A DNA stretch of 64,000 nt from an uncultured Clostridia bacterium (GTDB taxonomy: Bacteria > Bacillota > Clostridia > TANB77 > CAG-508): the NCBI GenBank assembly GCA_934167225.1, contig CAKPLD010000002.1:13214-77213 (forward strand), in the 5' to 3' direction. This document shows, piece after piece, positions 10,040 to 18,644 of this stretch (its first letter is position 1; the number at the start of each line of letters is the position of its first letter). Made by a program: the position numbers and the translations under genes. The notes under the pieces were generated by a model. It had not been told where the DNA came from. It saw only the letters and a program-made list of their open reading frames with translations, and did no database searches.

Positions 10040-11503
10040 ATGGAAAAAAAATCAATTAAAACACTAAAAATAGTGTTAGTAATGCTAATTATAGCAATTA
10101 CAGTTACAATACCTGTAACATCAAATGCATCATTTAGTTTTTGGTCATTTATTAATAAGAAAAATACATCAGAGGCAATAAGCAAAAAATACACATCAAT
10201 GAATCAATACTCAAGTTTCTTAGATGAATTTAATGGATTTACAGATGGACTAAACAGTAGTACAAGTGTAGACGATTTAAAACTAAATATTATTAAAAAA
10301 ACAGAAGAACTTCAAAAAAAATATGGTGAATCATCATCAATATCATCTGCATCAAACCAAATACTAAATAAAGCGATGAACTCAACAACAACAGACTCAA
10401 GCGAATTTTTACAATCAATCATGTCAACATCAAAAGGTTCATTAAAGAGCAACAACAATGCAATGAAAAGCTTAGAACCAAACGTTGTAGCAACAAACGA
10501 AGCAACAACAGCAGGAAAATTATCAGGAGATAAGTACAAAGTAAAATTAAGTGGAAATATTTACTATGCAGATTTAGACTCTAATGGAAACCCAACATCA
10601 AACAAATGGGTTGTATTAGTACACGGATTTATGATGAATGGACAAGCAATGGCAGATGCTGTTGGACAAATGTACTTAGAGCAAGGATTCAACATTCTAG
10701 CACCAGATTTAAGAGGATTTGGAAAGAGTGAAGGAAGTGTTGCAATGGGATACCTAGAAAGTTTAGATGTATGGGATTGGTTAACATACCTAAATCAACA
10801 ATATCCAAACAATTGTGACGAAATAGTTGTACATGGAGTTTCATTAGGAGGAGCCACAACAGTATTCTTATCAGGATTACAAGTTGATGGACAATCAATA
10901 AAAGACAAACACGTTATGGGTCTAATAGAAGACTGTGGATACACATCTATGACAGGAATTGTAAAAGACATGTTAGCATCAAACAACAACAACACATCAC
11001 TTACAGCAAAACAATTAGGAATATCTGATAAAACAGACTTATCAGGAATAACAAGCACAGTTGGAGACACAGTAATTAAAAAATTAATAATGAATGTAGT
11101 TGATGTAGGACTAACAGATGCAAATTATGATGAATTATCAAACAATTTAAACAGCTTAAACAGATGTACACTTCCAATACTAATTGTACATGGTACAAAA
11201 GATTCAACAGTACCATTTAAAAACAGTACAGAAATATACAATGCAGCAATTAGCAATAAAAATATTCCATATGTTCAAAGATTTGTAGCAGAAGGAGAAC
11301 AACATGCATTTGTAATATTAGGAAGCAAAGAAAATGTATATGTTGGCCATGTAAAGAACTTTATTGCACAAGCTGAAAAAATTAAAAGTGGCGAAACAGT
11401 AAACAAAGAATCTAATTATCAAGAAGAAAAAGAACAAAAAACATCAATGATAAATGGTTTAGTAAAAGCATTAAAATTGATAAAAAATATGTTTAGTTTT
11501 TAA
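10040..11503 (+). CDS. Secreted alpha/beta hydrolase
   Basis: The 487-residue protein has a signal peptide (residues 1 to about 30, cut near TSNAS), a Ser-rich N-terminal region and an alpha/beta-hydrolase domain from about 195 to 450. The oxyanion strand VLVHGF, nucleophile elbow GVSLGG, acid Asp in HGTKDSTVP and His in GEQHAF are all present. The fold resembles bacterial peptidase- or esterase-like hydrolases; the substrate cannot be read from the sequence. The start is set by AAAGGGG 8 bases before the ATG. The next gene, an LPNTG surface protein, follows after 33 bases, so the two are probably co-transcribed envelope or secreted proteins. Confidence 0.88.
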   Translation: MEKKSIKTLKIVLVMLIIAITVTIPVTSNASFSFWSFINKKNTSEAISKKYTSMNQYSSFLDEFNGFTDGLNSSTSVDDLKLNIIKKTEELQKKYGESSSISSASNQILNKAMNSTTTDSSEFLQSIMSTSKGSLKSNNNAMKSLEPNVVATNEATTAGKLSGDKYKVKLSGNIYYADLDSNGNPTSNKWVVLVHGFMMNGQAMADAVGQMYLEQGFNILAPDLRGFGKSEGSVAMGYLESLDVWDWLTYLNQQYPNNCDEIVVHGVSLGGATTVFLSGLQVDGQSIKDKHVMGLIEDCGYTSMTGIVKDMLASNNNNTSLTAKQLGISDKTDLSGITSTVGDTVIKKLIMNVVDVGLTDANYDELSNNLNSLNRCTLPILIVHGTKDSTVPFKNSTEIYNAAISNKNIPYVQRFVAEGEQHAFVILGSKENVYVGHVKNFIAQAEKIKSGETVNKESNYQEEKEQKTSMINGLVKALKLIKNMFSF

Positions 11504-11536
11504 AACAAATGAAAACAGAAAGGAAATGGATATATA

Positions 11537-12205
11537 ATGAATAATGTGAAGAATATTTGTATAGCAGTAATGACAATATTATTAGTATTATGTATATACA
11601 TAAGTCCTGTTTATGCAGAAACATCATCAGAAGATAAACAAGAATTAATAGATATGCTGAACCAATACAAAAACGATTTAGGAGACCTAAATCAAGTAAA
11701 AACAGTAGTCGATCAACTATATTCAGATATAAATTCTGCTTCAACAGTAGATGACAATTTGAAGAAAACACTAACAGAAGATATTAATATGTTGGATAAT
11801 GTTACTGGTATGAACCCATTAATTTTAACAGTATTAAAATCAGAACTAAGTTCACAAGTAGAACAGCTAAGTGACAGCAATTTAGGTGAATTAAAAGATG
11901 AAGTAGCAATTATTAAAGAATGGGTAGATACACAAGTATCTGGAGGAAGCCAAGGAAATACAAACACAATAGGAAATACAACAAGTAATACAACATCAGG
12001 AACTACAAATACAAATTCAACTAAAACAAACACAAGTGGTAATAATCAAACTACAAAAAATACAATACAAGCTAAAGCAACTCAAAGTTTAATGTCATTA
12101 CCAAATACAGGAGTAGGAAGAGCAATAATATTTGTATTTACAGTTTTAGTAATAGCAACGGTAGGATCTATAATAAAATATAGAACATATAAAGATGTAA
12201 AATAA
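11537..12205 (+). CDS. LPXTG-type cell-wall-anchored protein
   Basis: This 222-residue protein has a signal peptide (1 to about 28), a helical middle, a Thr/Asn/Ser-rich spacer (about 135-175), and a classical sorting signal: LPNTG, a hydrophobic stretch and a short basic tail (KYRTYKDVK). It should be cut and attached to peptidoglycan by a sortase. No sortase gene is in the window. It lies in the same unit as the secreted hydrolase and is followed by a terminator. Its specific function is unknown. Confidence 0.85.
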   Translation: MNNVKNICIAVMTILLVLCIYISPVYAETSSEDKQELIDMLNQYKNDLGDLNQVKTVVDQLYSDINSASTVDDNLKKTLTEDINMLDNVTGMNPLILTVLKSELSSQVEQLSDSNLGELKDEVAIIKEWVDTQVSGGSQGNTNTIGNTTSNTTSGTTNTNSTKTNTSGNNQTTKNTIQAKATQSLMSLPNTGVGRAIIFVFTVLVIATVGSIIKYRTYKDVK

Positions 12206-12222
12206 AAATTTAGCAAATAAAT

Positions 12223-12265
12223 AAAAAACACCTATGAGTCACTTTAGGCTTATAGGTGTTTTTTT
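12223..12265 (+). terminator. Intrinsic terminator after the LPNTG gene
   Basis: AAAAACACCTAT pairs with ATAGGTGTTTTT, and T7 follows the 3' arm. Confidence 0.85.
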
Positions 12266-12376
12266 AAACAATTTACTGTTTTTTCCATGATGTTTTTTGT
12301 CGAAAAATGTTGAACTTTAAAAACAAATATAGTAAAATAAAAAAGCAAAACGAAAACAAGATAGGAAGGTAGACAA

Positions 12377-13489
12377 ATGAATCAAATAATAAGAGAACAA
12401 AAAGAAAAACAAGAAGAAAATATACCCAAAATAGAAGAAATAAAAAGACAACAAAAACCAAAAAGAACAAAGGGAAAAAATATAGCAAAAAAGATATTTA
12501 TAACATTAGGAATATTAATAGTAATAGGAATAAGCACACTAGGAATATTACTATATGGTCCATATAGTGGTTTTAGAGATTGGCTAATAACCTCTGCAAT
12601 GACAACAATGACACACCAGTGGATAGCATATTTGTTTTATGATCAGGAAACAATAGATGCAGTTATGGCAAATAATAGGGTAGATGAAATACAAGAAGAT
12701 ACAGACACAAATGCAATTGTAGTAGGTGTTCAAAATGAAGCATATGAAAATGAATATGAAAGAGCAATATTAGAGAAAGATAATCCAAATGATACATATA
12801 AAATTATAAAAATAGAAGGCAAAGGATATAACGGATATTTAGCAGCAATATATGACCCGTCAAAAATTCATACATTAGTTACAGCAAAAATGGGAACAAG
12901 TGGACAATATTTAACAACAATGGCTAAAAACAACAAAGCAGTAGTAGCAATAAATGGAGGAGGATTTGATGATCCAAATTATAGTAGTAATGCTGCAAAC
13001 CCATTAGGAATTACATATTCAAAGGGAAAACTACTAACATCATATTATTATGCAGGAGCAGGAGGAATAATTGGATTTGATACAAATGATAAACTAGTAT
13101 TATCTTCAAAATGTACAGAACAATCTGCAAAATCGCTTAAAATTAGAGATGCTGTAACATGTGGACCGTTTTTGATAGTAAATGGAAAAAAATCAGGAGT
13201 TGTTGGAAATGGTGGATGGGGAACCGCACCACGTACAGCAATTGGACAAAGAAAAGACGGAATTGTGTTATTTTTAGTTGTAGATGGAAGAACAGTAAAA
13301 AGACCAGGTGCAGATATGGATGACTTAATAGAAATAATGCAAAACTATGGAGCATATAATGCAGCAAATCTAGATGGCGGAACATCTACAGCCATGACGG
13401 TCAATTATGAATTAATAAATGACCCAGTAGATAGTTCTGGAGCACATAAAACGAGGTTTATTTCAACTGGGTTTGGGTTGATAGAATAG
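12377..13489 (+). CDS. Membrane-anchored phosphodiester glycosidase-like (NAGPA) protein
   Basis: The 370-residue protein has a charged cytoplasmic tail (about 1-40), one membrane helix (about 42-62) and a C-terminal NAGPA/DUF2233-type domain with AINGGGF, GQRKDGIVLFLVVDGR and NLDGGTSTAM. Members remove GlcNAc from phosphodiesters or act on exopolysaccharide; here it should face outwards. AGGAAGG lies before the ATG. It is flanked by terminators on both sides and is probably monocistronic. Confidence 0.87.
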   Translation: MNQIIREQKEKQEENIPKIEEIKRQQKPKRTKGKNIAKKIFITLGILIVIGISTLGILLYGPYSGFRDWLITSAMTTMTHQWIAYLFYDQETIDAVMANNRVDEIQEDTDTNAIVVGVQNEAYENEYERAILEKDNPNDTYKIIKIEGKGYNGYLAAIYDPSKIHTLVTAKMGTSGQYLTTMAKNNKAVVAINGGGFDDPNYSSNAANPLGITYSKGKLLTSYYYAGAGGIIGFDTNDKLVLSSKCTEQSAKSLKIRDAVTCGPFLIVNGKKSGVVGNGGWGTAPRTAIGQRKDGIVLFLVVDGRTVKRPGADMDDLIEIMQNYGAYNAANLDGGTSTAMTVNYELINDPVDSSGAHKTRFISTGFGLIE

Positions 13490-13530
13490 TGTTTATGAAA
13501 AAAGAGATGGCTCTGAAATTGAATCATAAT

Positions 13531-13576
13531 AAAAAAGCAAAAAAATCCATAAAAACTATGGATTTTTTTGCTTTTT
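13531..13576 (+). terminator. Intrinsic terminator
   Basis: A long stem (AAAAGCAAAAAAATCCATA with its complement) closes a 5-base loop and ends in a T-rich arm, following the glycosidase gene. Confidence 0.85.
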
Positions 13577-13650
13577 GCTGATATAATGAAAACAATTTTA
13601 AATAAGGAAAAGAAAAGGAGGAATTAGCTTAAAGGGGCTAAAAGAGGAAG

Positions 13651-14550
13651 ATGATTTTTAAAGATTATTACAAAATATTAGAACTAAAGACAAATAAAGT
13701 ATCTTCAGACGAGATAAAAAACGCATACAGATTAGCAGTTAAAAAAAATCATCCAGATTTAAATATACAAGATAGTTTAGCTGAGGAGAAAATCAAAGAT
13801 ATAAACGAAGCATATAAAATCCTATCAGATACAACATCAAAAAGAAAATATGATAGAATATGGAACAAAAACAATATAAAAATTCAGCAAAAAAAATACA
13901 GAGAAGAAAACAAAAAAAACAATGCATCATTTGGCGAGCTATTTAACATCTTTTTTGGAAATACAGAAGTAGCAGGAGAAAGAAAGCCATATAAGCAAGA
14001 AAAAAATCCTATAAATGGTGAAAATATAGAAACAAGCATAGATGTAGACATTGAAGAAGTATTTTATGGACTAGACAAAAAAATTTCGTTAAGAACTGTA
14101 GATGGAAAAATGAAAGTATTTACAGTATCAATTCCAGCAGGCCTAAGAAATGGAGAAAAAATAAGACTATTAGGTCAAGGAAAAGAAGGAATAGATGGCG
14201 GGAAAAATGGTGATTTGTTCATAAAGGTAAACATAAAAGATAGCGAAAAGTTTAAACTAAAAGGAAATGACCTATACACAAATTTATATTTAACACCATG
14301 GGAAGCAGCATTAGGAACAAGAACAACAGTGTATTCAATAGATGATGGTACAGTTGTATATATTCCAGAAGGAATGGAAACAGGAGAAATTTTAAAAATA
14401 TCAGGAAAAGGATATAAAGATGGAAAAGGCGGAAGAGGAGACTTAATAGTAAAAGTAAATATTATGGTACCAAAAAAATTAAGCAAAGAAGAAAAAAATT
14501 TATTTGAAAAATTAAGCACCGTATCAAGCTTCAATCCAAGAAAAGTATAG
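13651..14550 (+). CDS. DnaJ/CbpA-type J-domain co-chaperone
   Basis: The 299-residue protein has an N-terminal J domain (residues 1-70, KKNHPDLN with the HPD triad), a linker and the two C-terminal substrate-binding beta domains (GLRNGEKIRLLGQG and GMETGEILKISGKG). The four-repeat zinc finger of true DnaJ is missing, so it is a CbpA-like type II J protein that would stimulate a DnaK ATPase. AGAGGAAG precedes the ATG. A very strong promoter for the next operon starts 17 bases after its stop. Confidence 0.9.
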   Translation: MIFKDYYKILELKTNKVSSDEIKNAYRLAVKKNHPDLNIQDSLAEEKIKDINEAYKILSDTTSKRKYDRIWNKNNIKIQQKKYREENKKNNASFGELFNIFFGNTEVAGERKPYKQEKNPINGENIETSIDVDIEEVFYGLDKKISLRTVDGKMKVFTVSIPAGLRNGEKIRLLGQGKEGIDGGKNGDLFIKVNIKDSEKFKLKGNDLYTNLYLTPWEAALGTRTTVYSIDDGTVVYIPEGMETGEILKISGKGYKDGKGGRGDLIVKVNIMVPKKLSKEEKNLFEKLSTVSSFNPRKV

Positions 14551-14566
14551 ACTTACGTAAATTCTA

Positions 14567-14595
14567 TTGACATAAAACAGAAAAATTGTTATAAT
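14567..14595 (+). promoter_or_regulatory. Consensus sigma-A promoter with extended -10
   Basis: TTGACA (14567-14572), a 17-base spacer ending TGT, and TATAAT (14590-14595). This is a perfect consensus plus extended -10 and should drive the coupling-ATPase/prfA operon strongly. Confidence 0.85.
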
Positions 14596-14658
14596 TGAAA
14601 GTGGTTATACAAAGGATAAGTCTATGCTATAAAATCATAGAAAATGGAGGAAAATAAA

Positions 14659-15180
14659 ATGGAATCATGGAAAGGAAAACATTTTAGCATAACAGACCCA
14701 AAGGGTGTCAATACAGTTATATACGAAGTATACAAAACAAAAAAAGAATATTTAAAAAAATATCCTAAATACACTGTTGAAAGATTACGTTCAACAGAGC
14801 AACTTGTTGGTGATTTAAAAAAGAAAACATTTTATGTAGAAGATCCACAAGAAAATGGTAATCAATTAGTAATATTTTCTTTTGCAAAAGAGAAAGTAGT
14901 TATTAATAATGGTTTGTTAATAAATGATGAAGTTAAAATTTCAAAAAAACCAGTACCATTTAAATTTGATACTCTATATTCAGAAGAACCAACAGAGGTT
15001 AAAAATTTTAGATATACGCCAAACTTAAAAAGGGCAATAACAATCATTGACCCAGAAACAACAGAAGAGATAAAACCTGTACTTTATTATGATGAGGAAA
15101 CTGATGAAGTAAAGGGAAAATGTAAGTTAAAACCATATAAGTCTTATTTCGCGTTTGAGATAAGGGATGATAAAAATTAA
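14659..15180 (+). CDS. Conserved-looking protein of unknown function
   Basis: The 173-residue soluble protein begins MESWKGKHFSI. I chose the ATG at 14659 because GGAGG lies 8 bases before it; an in-frame ATG at 14644 overlaps that ribosome site and has none of its own. The sequence is rich in Lys, Glu and Tyr with beta-strand character and no membrane segment. I do not recognise the family. It is the first gene after a consensus promoter, 14 bases before the next small gene, in an operon with a VirD4/TraG-like ATPase, so it may be an accessory of that ATPase (inference). Confidence 0.75.
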   Translation: MESWKGKHFSITDPKGVNTVIYEVYKTKKEYLKKYPKYTVERLRSTEQLVGDLKKKTFYVEDPQENGNQLVIFSFAKEKVVINNGLLINDEVKISKKPVPFKFDTLYSEEPTEVKNFRYTPNLKRAITIIDPETTEEIKPVLYYDEETDEVKGKCKLKPYKSYFAFEIRDDKN

Positions 15181-15194
15181 GGAGGAATTCTAGG

Positions 15195-15431
15195 ATGGGA
15201 CGTAATAGTAAGCTAACACCACAAGAAGAGCTAAAGGATAACAGAGTACCATGTTCTAAGGAACCAATTGAAGTTGCAGTGGTGGGTTATTCTACTAATA
15301 ATAAAGAAAAAAAGATAGAGGTTGCTAACTCTAAAGAAGTCAGTTTATTAGTACCTGAAGAAATATTACGAGGTAGTATAAAAGCATATAACGATGGGGA
15401 AGAACAACAACCAGAAAATCACGATAGATAA
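15195..15431 (+). CDS. Small unknown protein upstream of the coupling ATPase
   Basis: A 78-residue charged soluble protein beginning MGRNSKLTPQEE. AAGGAGG lies 8 bases before the ATG, which supports real translation. There is no recognisable domain. The gene spacing (14 bases upstream, 23 downstream) places it in one operon with the unknown gene before and the VirD4/TraG-like ATPase after. Confidence 0.7.
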   Translation: MGRNSKLTPQEELKDNRVPCSKEPIEVAVVGYSTNNKEKKIEVANSKEVSLLVPEEILRGSIKAYNDGEEQQPENHDR

Positions 15432-15454
15432 TCAAAAGAAAAGGGTGGAAAAAT

Positions 15455-17473
15455 ATGAATTATAAAATGCAAACAGCACTAAAAAAATCAAAACCAACAA
15501 TAATAATAGCAATAATACTATGGCTACTTGTGGCTGTAGTATTTATTATGCCTTGGACATGTGGATGCTACCAATTAAAATTACTAGGAAAATTTGATAT
15601 GGATGCATTTTTAAATGTATTCATGAAAACATCAACAAACATACTAACTGGTTTTAAAGCAATAGTTAAACATAGTTTAATAGGAGAATACATAAAAAAT
15701 CTATTTGGATTTACATTATTTTATTCAATAATGGTAGTAGTTGGAATAATAAGATTAATGCCAAAACATAGATATGACGATATAGAACATGGGTCAAGTG
15801 ACTGGAGTGAGCATGGAGAGCAATATCAAATATTAAGTAAAAAGCAAGGAATAATCCTAGCAGAAAACAACTATTTACCACTTGATAAAAACGGAAACAT
15901 AAATGTTCTTGTAGTCGGAGGATCAGGTTCTGGTAAATCTGCATCATACTCAATACCAAATGCACACCAAATGTTAGGATCATATGTATTTACAGATCCA
16001 AAAGGAGAATTATATGATAGAACAGCAGGATATTTAAGAGAACACGGATACAAAATAAAAGTATTAAACCTTGTGCATCCCCAATTTAGTGATGGTTACA
16101 ACCCATTATTTCATATAACATCAAATATAGATGTAGACGTAATTGCAAATACAATAGTAAAAGGACAACAAGCAGCTGGTTCGTCAGCAGACCCATTTTG
16201 GGACGATAACGCAGAAACATTACTAAAATCGCTTATATACTATTTAAAAGCAGCAAGGCCAGAAGAAGAGCAAAACTTGGCAAGTTGTTCAGAGTTAGTA
16301 AGAGCTGCAAACTCTAACGGGGGAAGCAATATGCTTTCAGAATTAATGAATCAATTGCCATATGACCATCCAGCAAGAATGAATTATAAATCTATAGAAA
16401 TAGCACCAGAGAAAACTTATAGTGGAATACTAAGTTCTTTACAATCAAAACTTGGAAAATTCGACTCAAAAGAAATTGCAGAAGTAACATCAACAGATAC
16501 AATTGACTTTGAAGAAATAGGAAGTCAAAAAACAGCAGTATATGTTATATCATCAGATACACATGGAGCATATGATTTCTTATTAACAATTTTCTTTGCT
16601 CAAATGATACAACAATTATACGATTTTGCAGACAACAATGGTGGAAAACTACCAGAACGTACATACTTTATACTAGACGAGTTTGCAAATATTGGTAGAA
16701 TACCAGACTTTGACAAAAAAATATCAACATCAAGAAGTAGAGGAATATCATTTAGTGTTATTCTACAAAACCTAGACCAACTAGAAGCAATATATGAAAA
16801 AGCATATGAAACAATTATAGGAAACTGTGATACACACGTATTTTTAGGAAGTAACTCACAAAAAACAGTAGAATATTTTTCAAAAGCACTAGGAGAGAAA
16901 ACAATTTCACATGGTAGTACATCAGTAAATAGAGACAAAGACCATAAAAAGACGGGAACAAGCGATTCGGATCAAATTATGGCTAGAGCATTAATGACAC
17001 CAGATGAATTAAGAAGAATGAGCAACGATTTATGTATAATTTTTGAAAAAGGAATAAAGCCAATAAAAGCAAATAAATATTACTATTTCAAAAAGCCAAT
17101 GGCAAAAGAAATGAAAGAGTTGGAAATAAGTCATAATGATATAGGAGAAATACAAAGAGGAAAATGGAGAAAATTTGACCCATATAATCCATATAGGGAC
17201 GATGAAGAAAAAGAGGCAGCACCAGACTTAAAAGTTGATTCATTAGACGATTTATTTGATGACCCAGAGCCAATAACAACACCAAATGATAAATCAAAAG
17301 AAGAAAATAAGAAAGAAAGTAAATTAGTGTTAGACTTTGATGACGATACAGAAAAAGACGATGCTCCAATTTTACCAATGAATGAAGAGCCAGAGGAAGA
17401 ATATGATTTGCAAAAAGAATTGGAAGCAAAATTTGATGAATTATTTGGTCCAATAGATGATGACGACAAATAA
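15455..17473 (+). CDS. VirD4/TraG-type coupling ATPase, orphan
   Basis: The 672-residue protein has two N-terminal membrane helices (about 17-38 and 82-105), a Walker A (GGSGSGKS, about 153-160), a Walker B (YFILDEFANIG) and a conserved ILQNLDQLEAIY stretch, followed by a highly acidic C-terminal tail (from about 570). This is the type IV coupling protein family, hexameric motors that pass protein or DNA to a type IV secretion channel. No relaxase, channel gene or mobile-element boundary is visible; instead it is followed after 24 bases by prfA. That points to a resident chromosomal role rather than a conjugative element, but genes outside the window could change this. Confidence 0.88.
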   Translation: MNYKMQTALKKSKPTIIIAIILWLLVAVVFIMPWTCGCYQLKLLGKFDMDAFLNVFMKTSTNILTGFKAIVKHSLIGEYIKNLFGFTLFYSIMVVVGIIRLMPKHRYDDIEHGSSDWSEHGEQYQILSKKQGIILAENNYLPLDKNGNINVLVVGGSGSGKSASYSIPNAHQMLGSYVFTDPKGELYDRTAGYLREHGYKIKVLNLVHPQFSDGYNPLFHITSNIDVDVIANTIVKGQQAAGSSADPFWDDNAETLLKSLIYYLKAARPEEEQNLASCSELVRAANSNGGSNMLSELMNQLPYDHPARMNYKSIEIAPEKTYSGILSSLQSKLGKFDSKEIAEVTSTDTIDFEEIGSQKTAVYVISSDTHGAYDFLLTIFFAQMIQQLYDFADNNGGKLPERTYFILDEFANIGRIPDFDKKISTSRSRGISFSVILQNLDQLEAIYEKAYETIIGNCDTHVFLGSNSQKTVEYFSKALGEKTISHGSTSVNRDKDHKKTGTSDSDQIMARALMTPDELRRMSNDLCIIFEKGIKPIKANKYYYFKKPMAKEMKELEISHNDIGEIQRGKWRKFDPYNPYRDDEEKEAAPDLKVDSLDDLFDDPEPITTPNDKSKEENKKESKLVLDFDDDTEKDDAPILPMNEEPEEEYDLQKELEAKFDELFGPIDDDDK

Positions 17474-17497
17474 AATCGAAAAAAGGAAAGGGAAAGT

Positions 17498-18556
17498 ATG
17501 TTTGAAAAATTAGAATTAGTAGAAAAGAGATATGATGAATTAAATTCACAAATAAGTGACCCAGAAATAATTGCCAATACTAATGAGTGGAGAAAACTAG
17601 TAAAAGAACATAGTTCAATGGAAGATGTTGTACAAAAATATAGAGAATATAAAGAAATTTTAAACAACATGAATGAAGCAAAAGAAATGTTAGATGATCC
17701 AGAAATGAAAGAGTTAGCAGAGGAAGAATATTATTCATCAAAAGAAAAATTAGCAAAAGTTGAAGAAGAACTAAAAGTATTGTTAATTCCAAAGGATCCA
17801 AATGACGATAAAAGTGTTATATGTGAAATAAGAGGTGGAGCAGGTGGTGAAGAAGCAGCACTATTTGCAGGAACATTATTTAGAATGTATGGAATGTATG
17901 CTGAAAGAAAACACTGGAAAATAGAAATATTAAATGAAAATGCTACGGAATTAGGTGGATACAAAGAAATTTCATTTATGGTAACAGGAAAAGGAGCATA
18001 TAGTAGATTAAAATTCGAAAGCGGTGTGCATAGAGTTCAACGTGTGCCAGATACAGAAAGTAGTGGAAGAATACACACATCAACAGCAACTGTAGCGGTA
18101 CTTCCTGTTGTAGAAGATGTAGAAATAGAAATAAACCCAGCAGACATAAAAATGGAAGTGTTTAGAGCATCAGGTGCTGGAGGACAACATATCAACAAAA
18201 CATCATCAGCCGTAAGATTAATACATATTCCAACAGGAATAGTTGCAGAATGTCAAACTCAAAGATCACAATTACAAAACAGGGAATATGCAATGAATTT
18301 ATTAAAATCTAGGTTATATGATATAGAAAAATCAAAACAAGATTCAGAAATAGCAAATGCCAGAAAATCACAAGTTGGGTCAGGCGATAGAAGTGAAAAA
18401 ATACGTACTTATAACTATCCACAAGGAAGAATAACAGACCACAGAATTGGATTTAGTATATATCAGATGGAAAATTTTCTAAATGGAGATTTGGACGAAA
18501 TGATTGATAATTTAATTGCAGCAGATAGAGCTGAAAAATTAAAAGGTGAGGAATAA
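17498..18556 (+). CDS. prfA: Peptide chain release factor 1
   Basis: The 352-residue protein is full length. It carries the RF1 codon-reading PxT motif (QRVPDTES) and the catalytic GGQ loop ([15 protein letters not shown]). It ends translation at UAA and UAG in the cytoplasm. AAAGGAAAGGG precedes the ATG. It is the last gene of the operon that begins at the consensus promoter and is followed by a terminator. Confidence 0.97.
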   Translation: MFEKLELVEKRYDELNSQISDPEIIANTNEWRKLVKEHSSMEDVVQKYREYKEILNNMNEAKEMLDDPEMKELAEEEYYSSKEKLAKVEEELKVLLIPKDPNDDKSVICEIRGGAGGEEAALFAGTLFRMYGMYAERKHWKIEILNENATELGGYKEISFMVTGKGAYSRLKFESGVHRVQRVPDTESSGRIHTSTATVAVLPVVEDVEIEINPADIKMEVFRASGAGGQHINKTSSAVRLIHIPTGIVAECQTQRSQLQNREYAMNLLKSRLYDIEKSKQDSEIANARKSQVGSGDRSEKIRTYNYPQGRITDHRIGFSIYQMENFLNGDLDEMIDNLIAADRAEKLKGEE

Positions 18557-18562
18557 AAAATG

Positions 18563-18595
18563 AAAAACAGCAAATTAAATTTGTTGTTTTTTTTT
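18563..18595 (+). terminator. Intrinsic terminator after prfA
   Basis: AAAAACAGCAAAT pairs with ATTTGTTGTTTTT (one G-U) and is followed by a run of T. Confidence 0.8.
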
Positions 18596-18644
18596 GTCTC
18601 ATATGTTATCATAAAAATATATGAAAAAAGAAAGGGGAAACAAC

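Noticed and set aside
14659..15431. PcfB-like or other conjugation accessory genes before the coupling ATPase
   Set aside because: Neither small protein shows the motifs of known conjugation accessory families; left as unknown.
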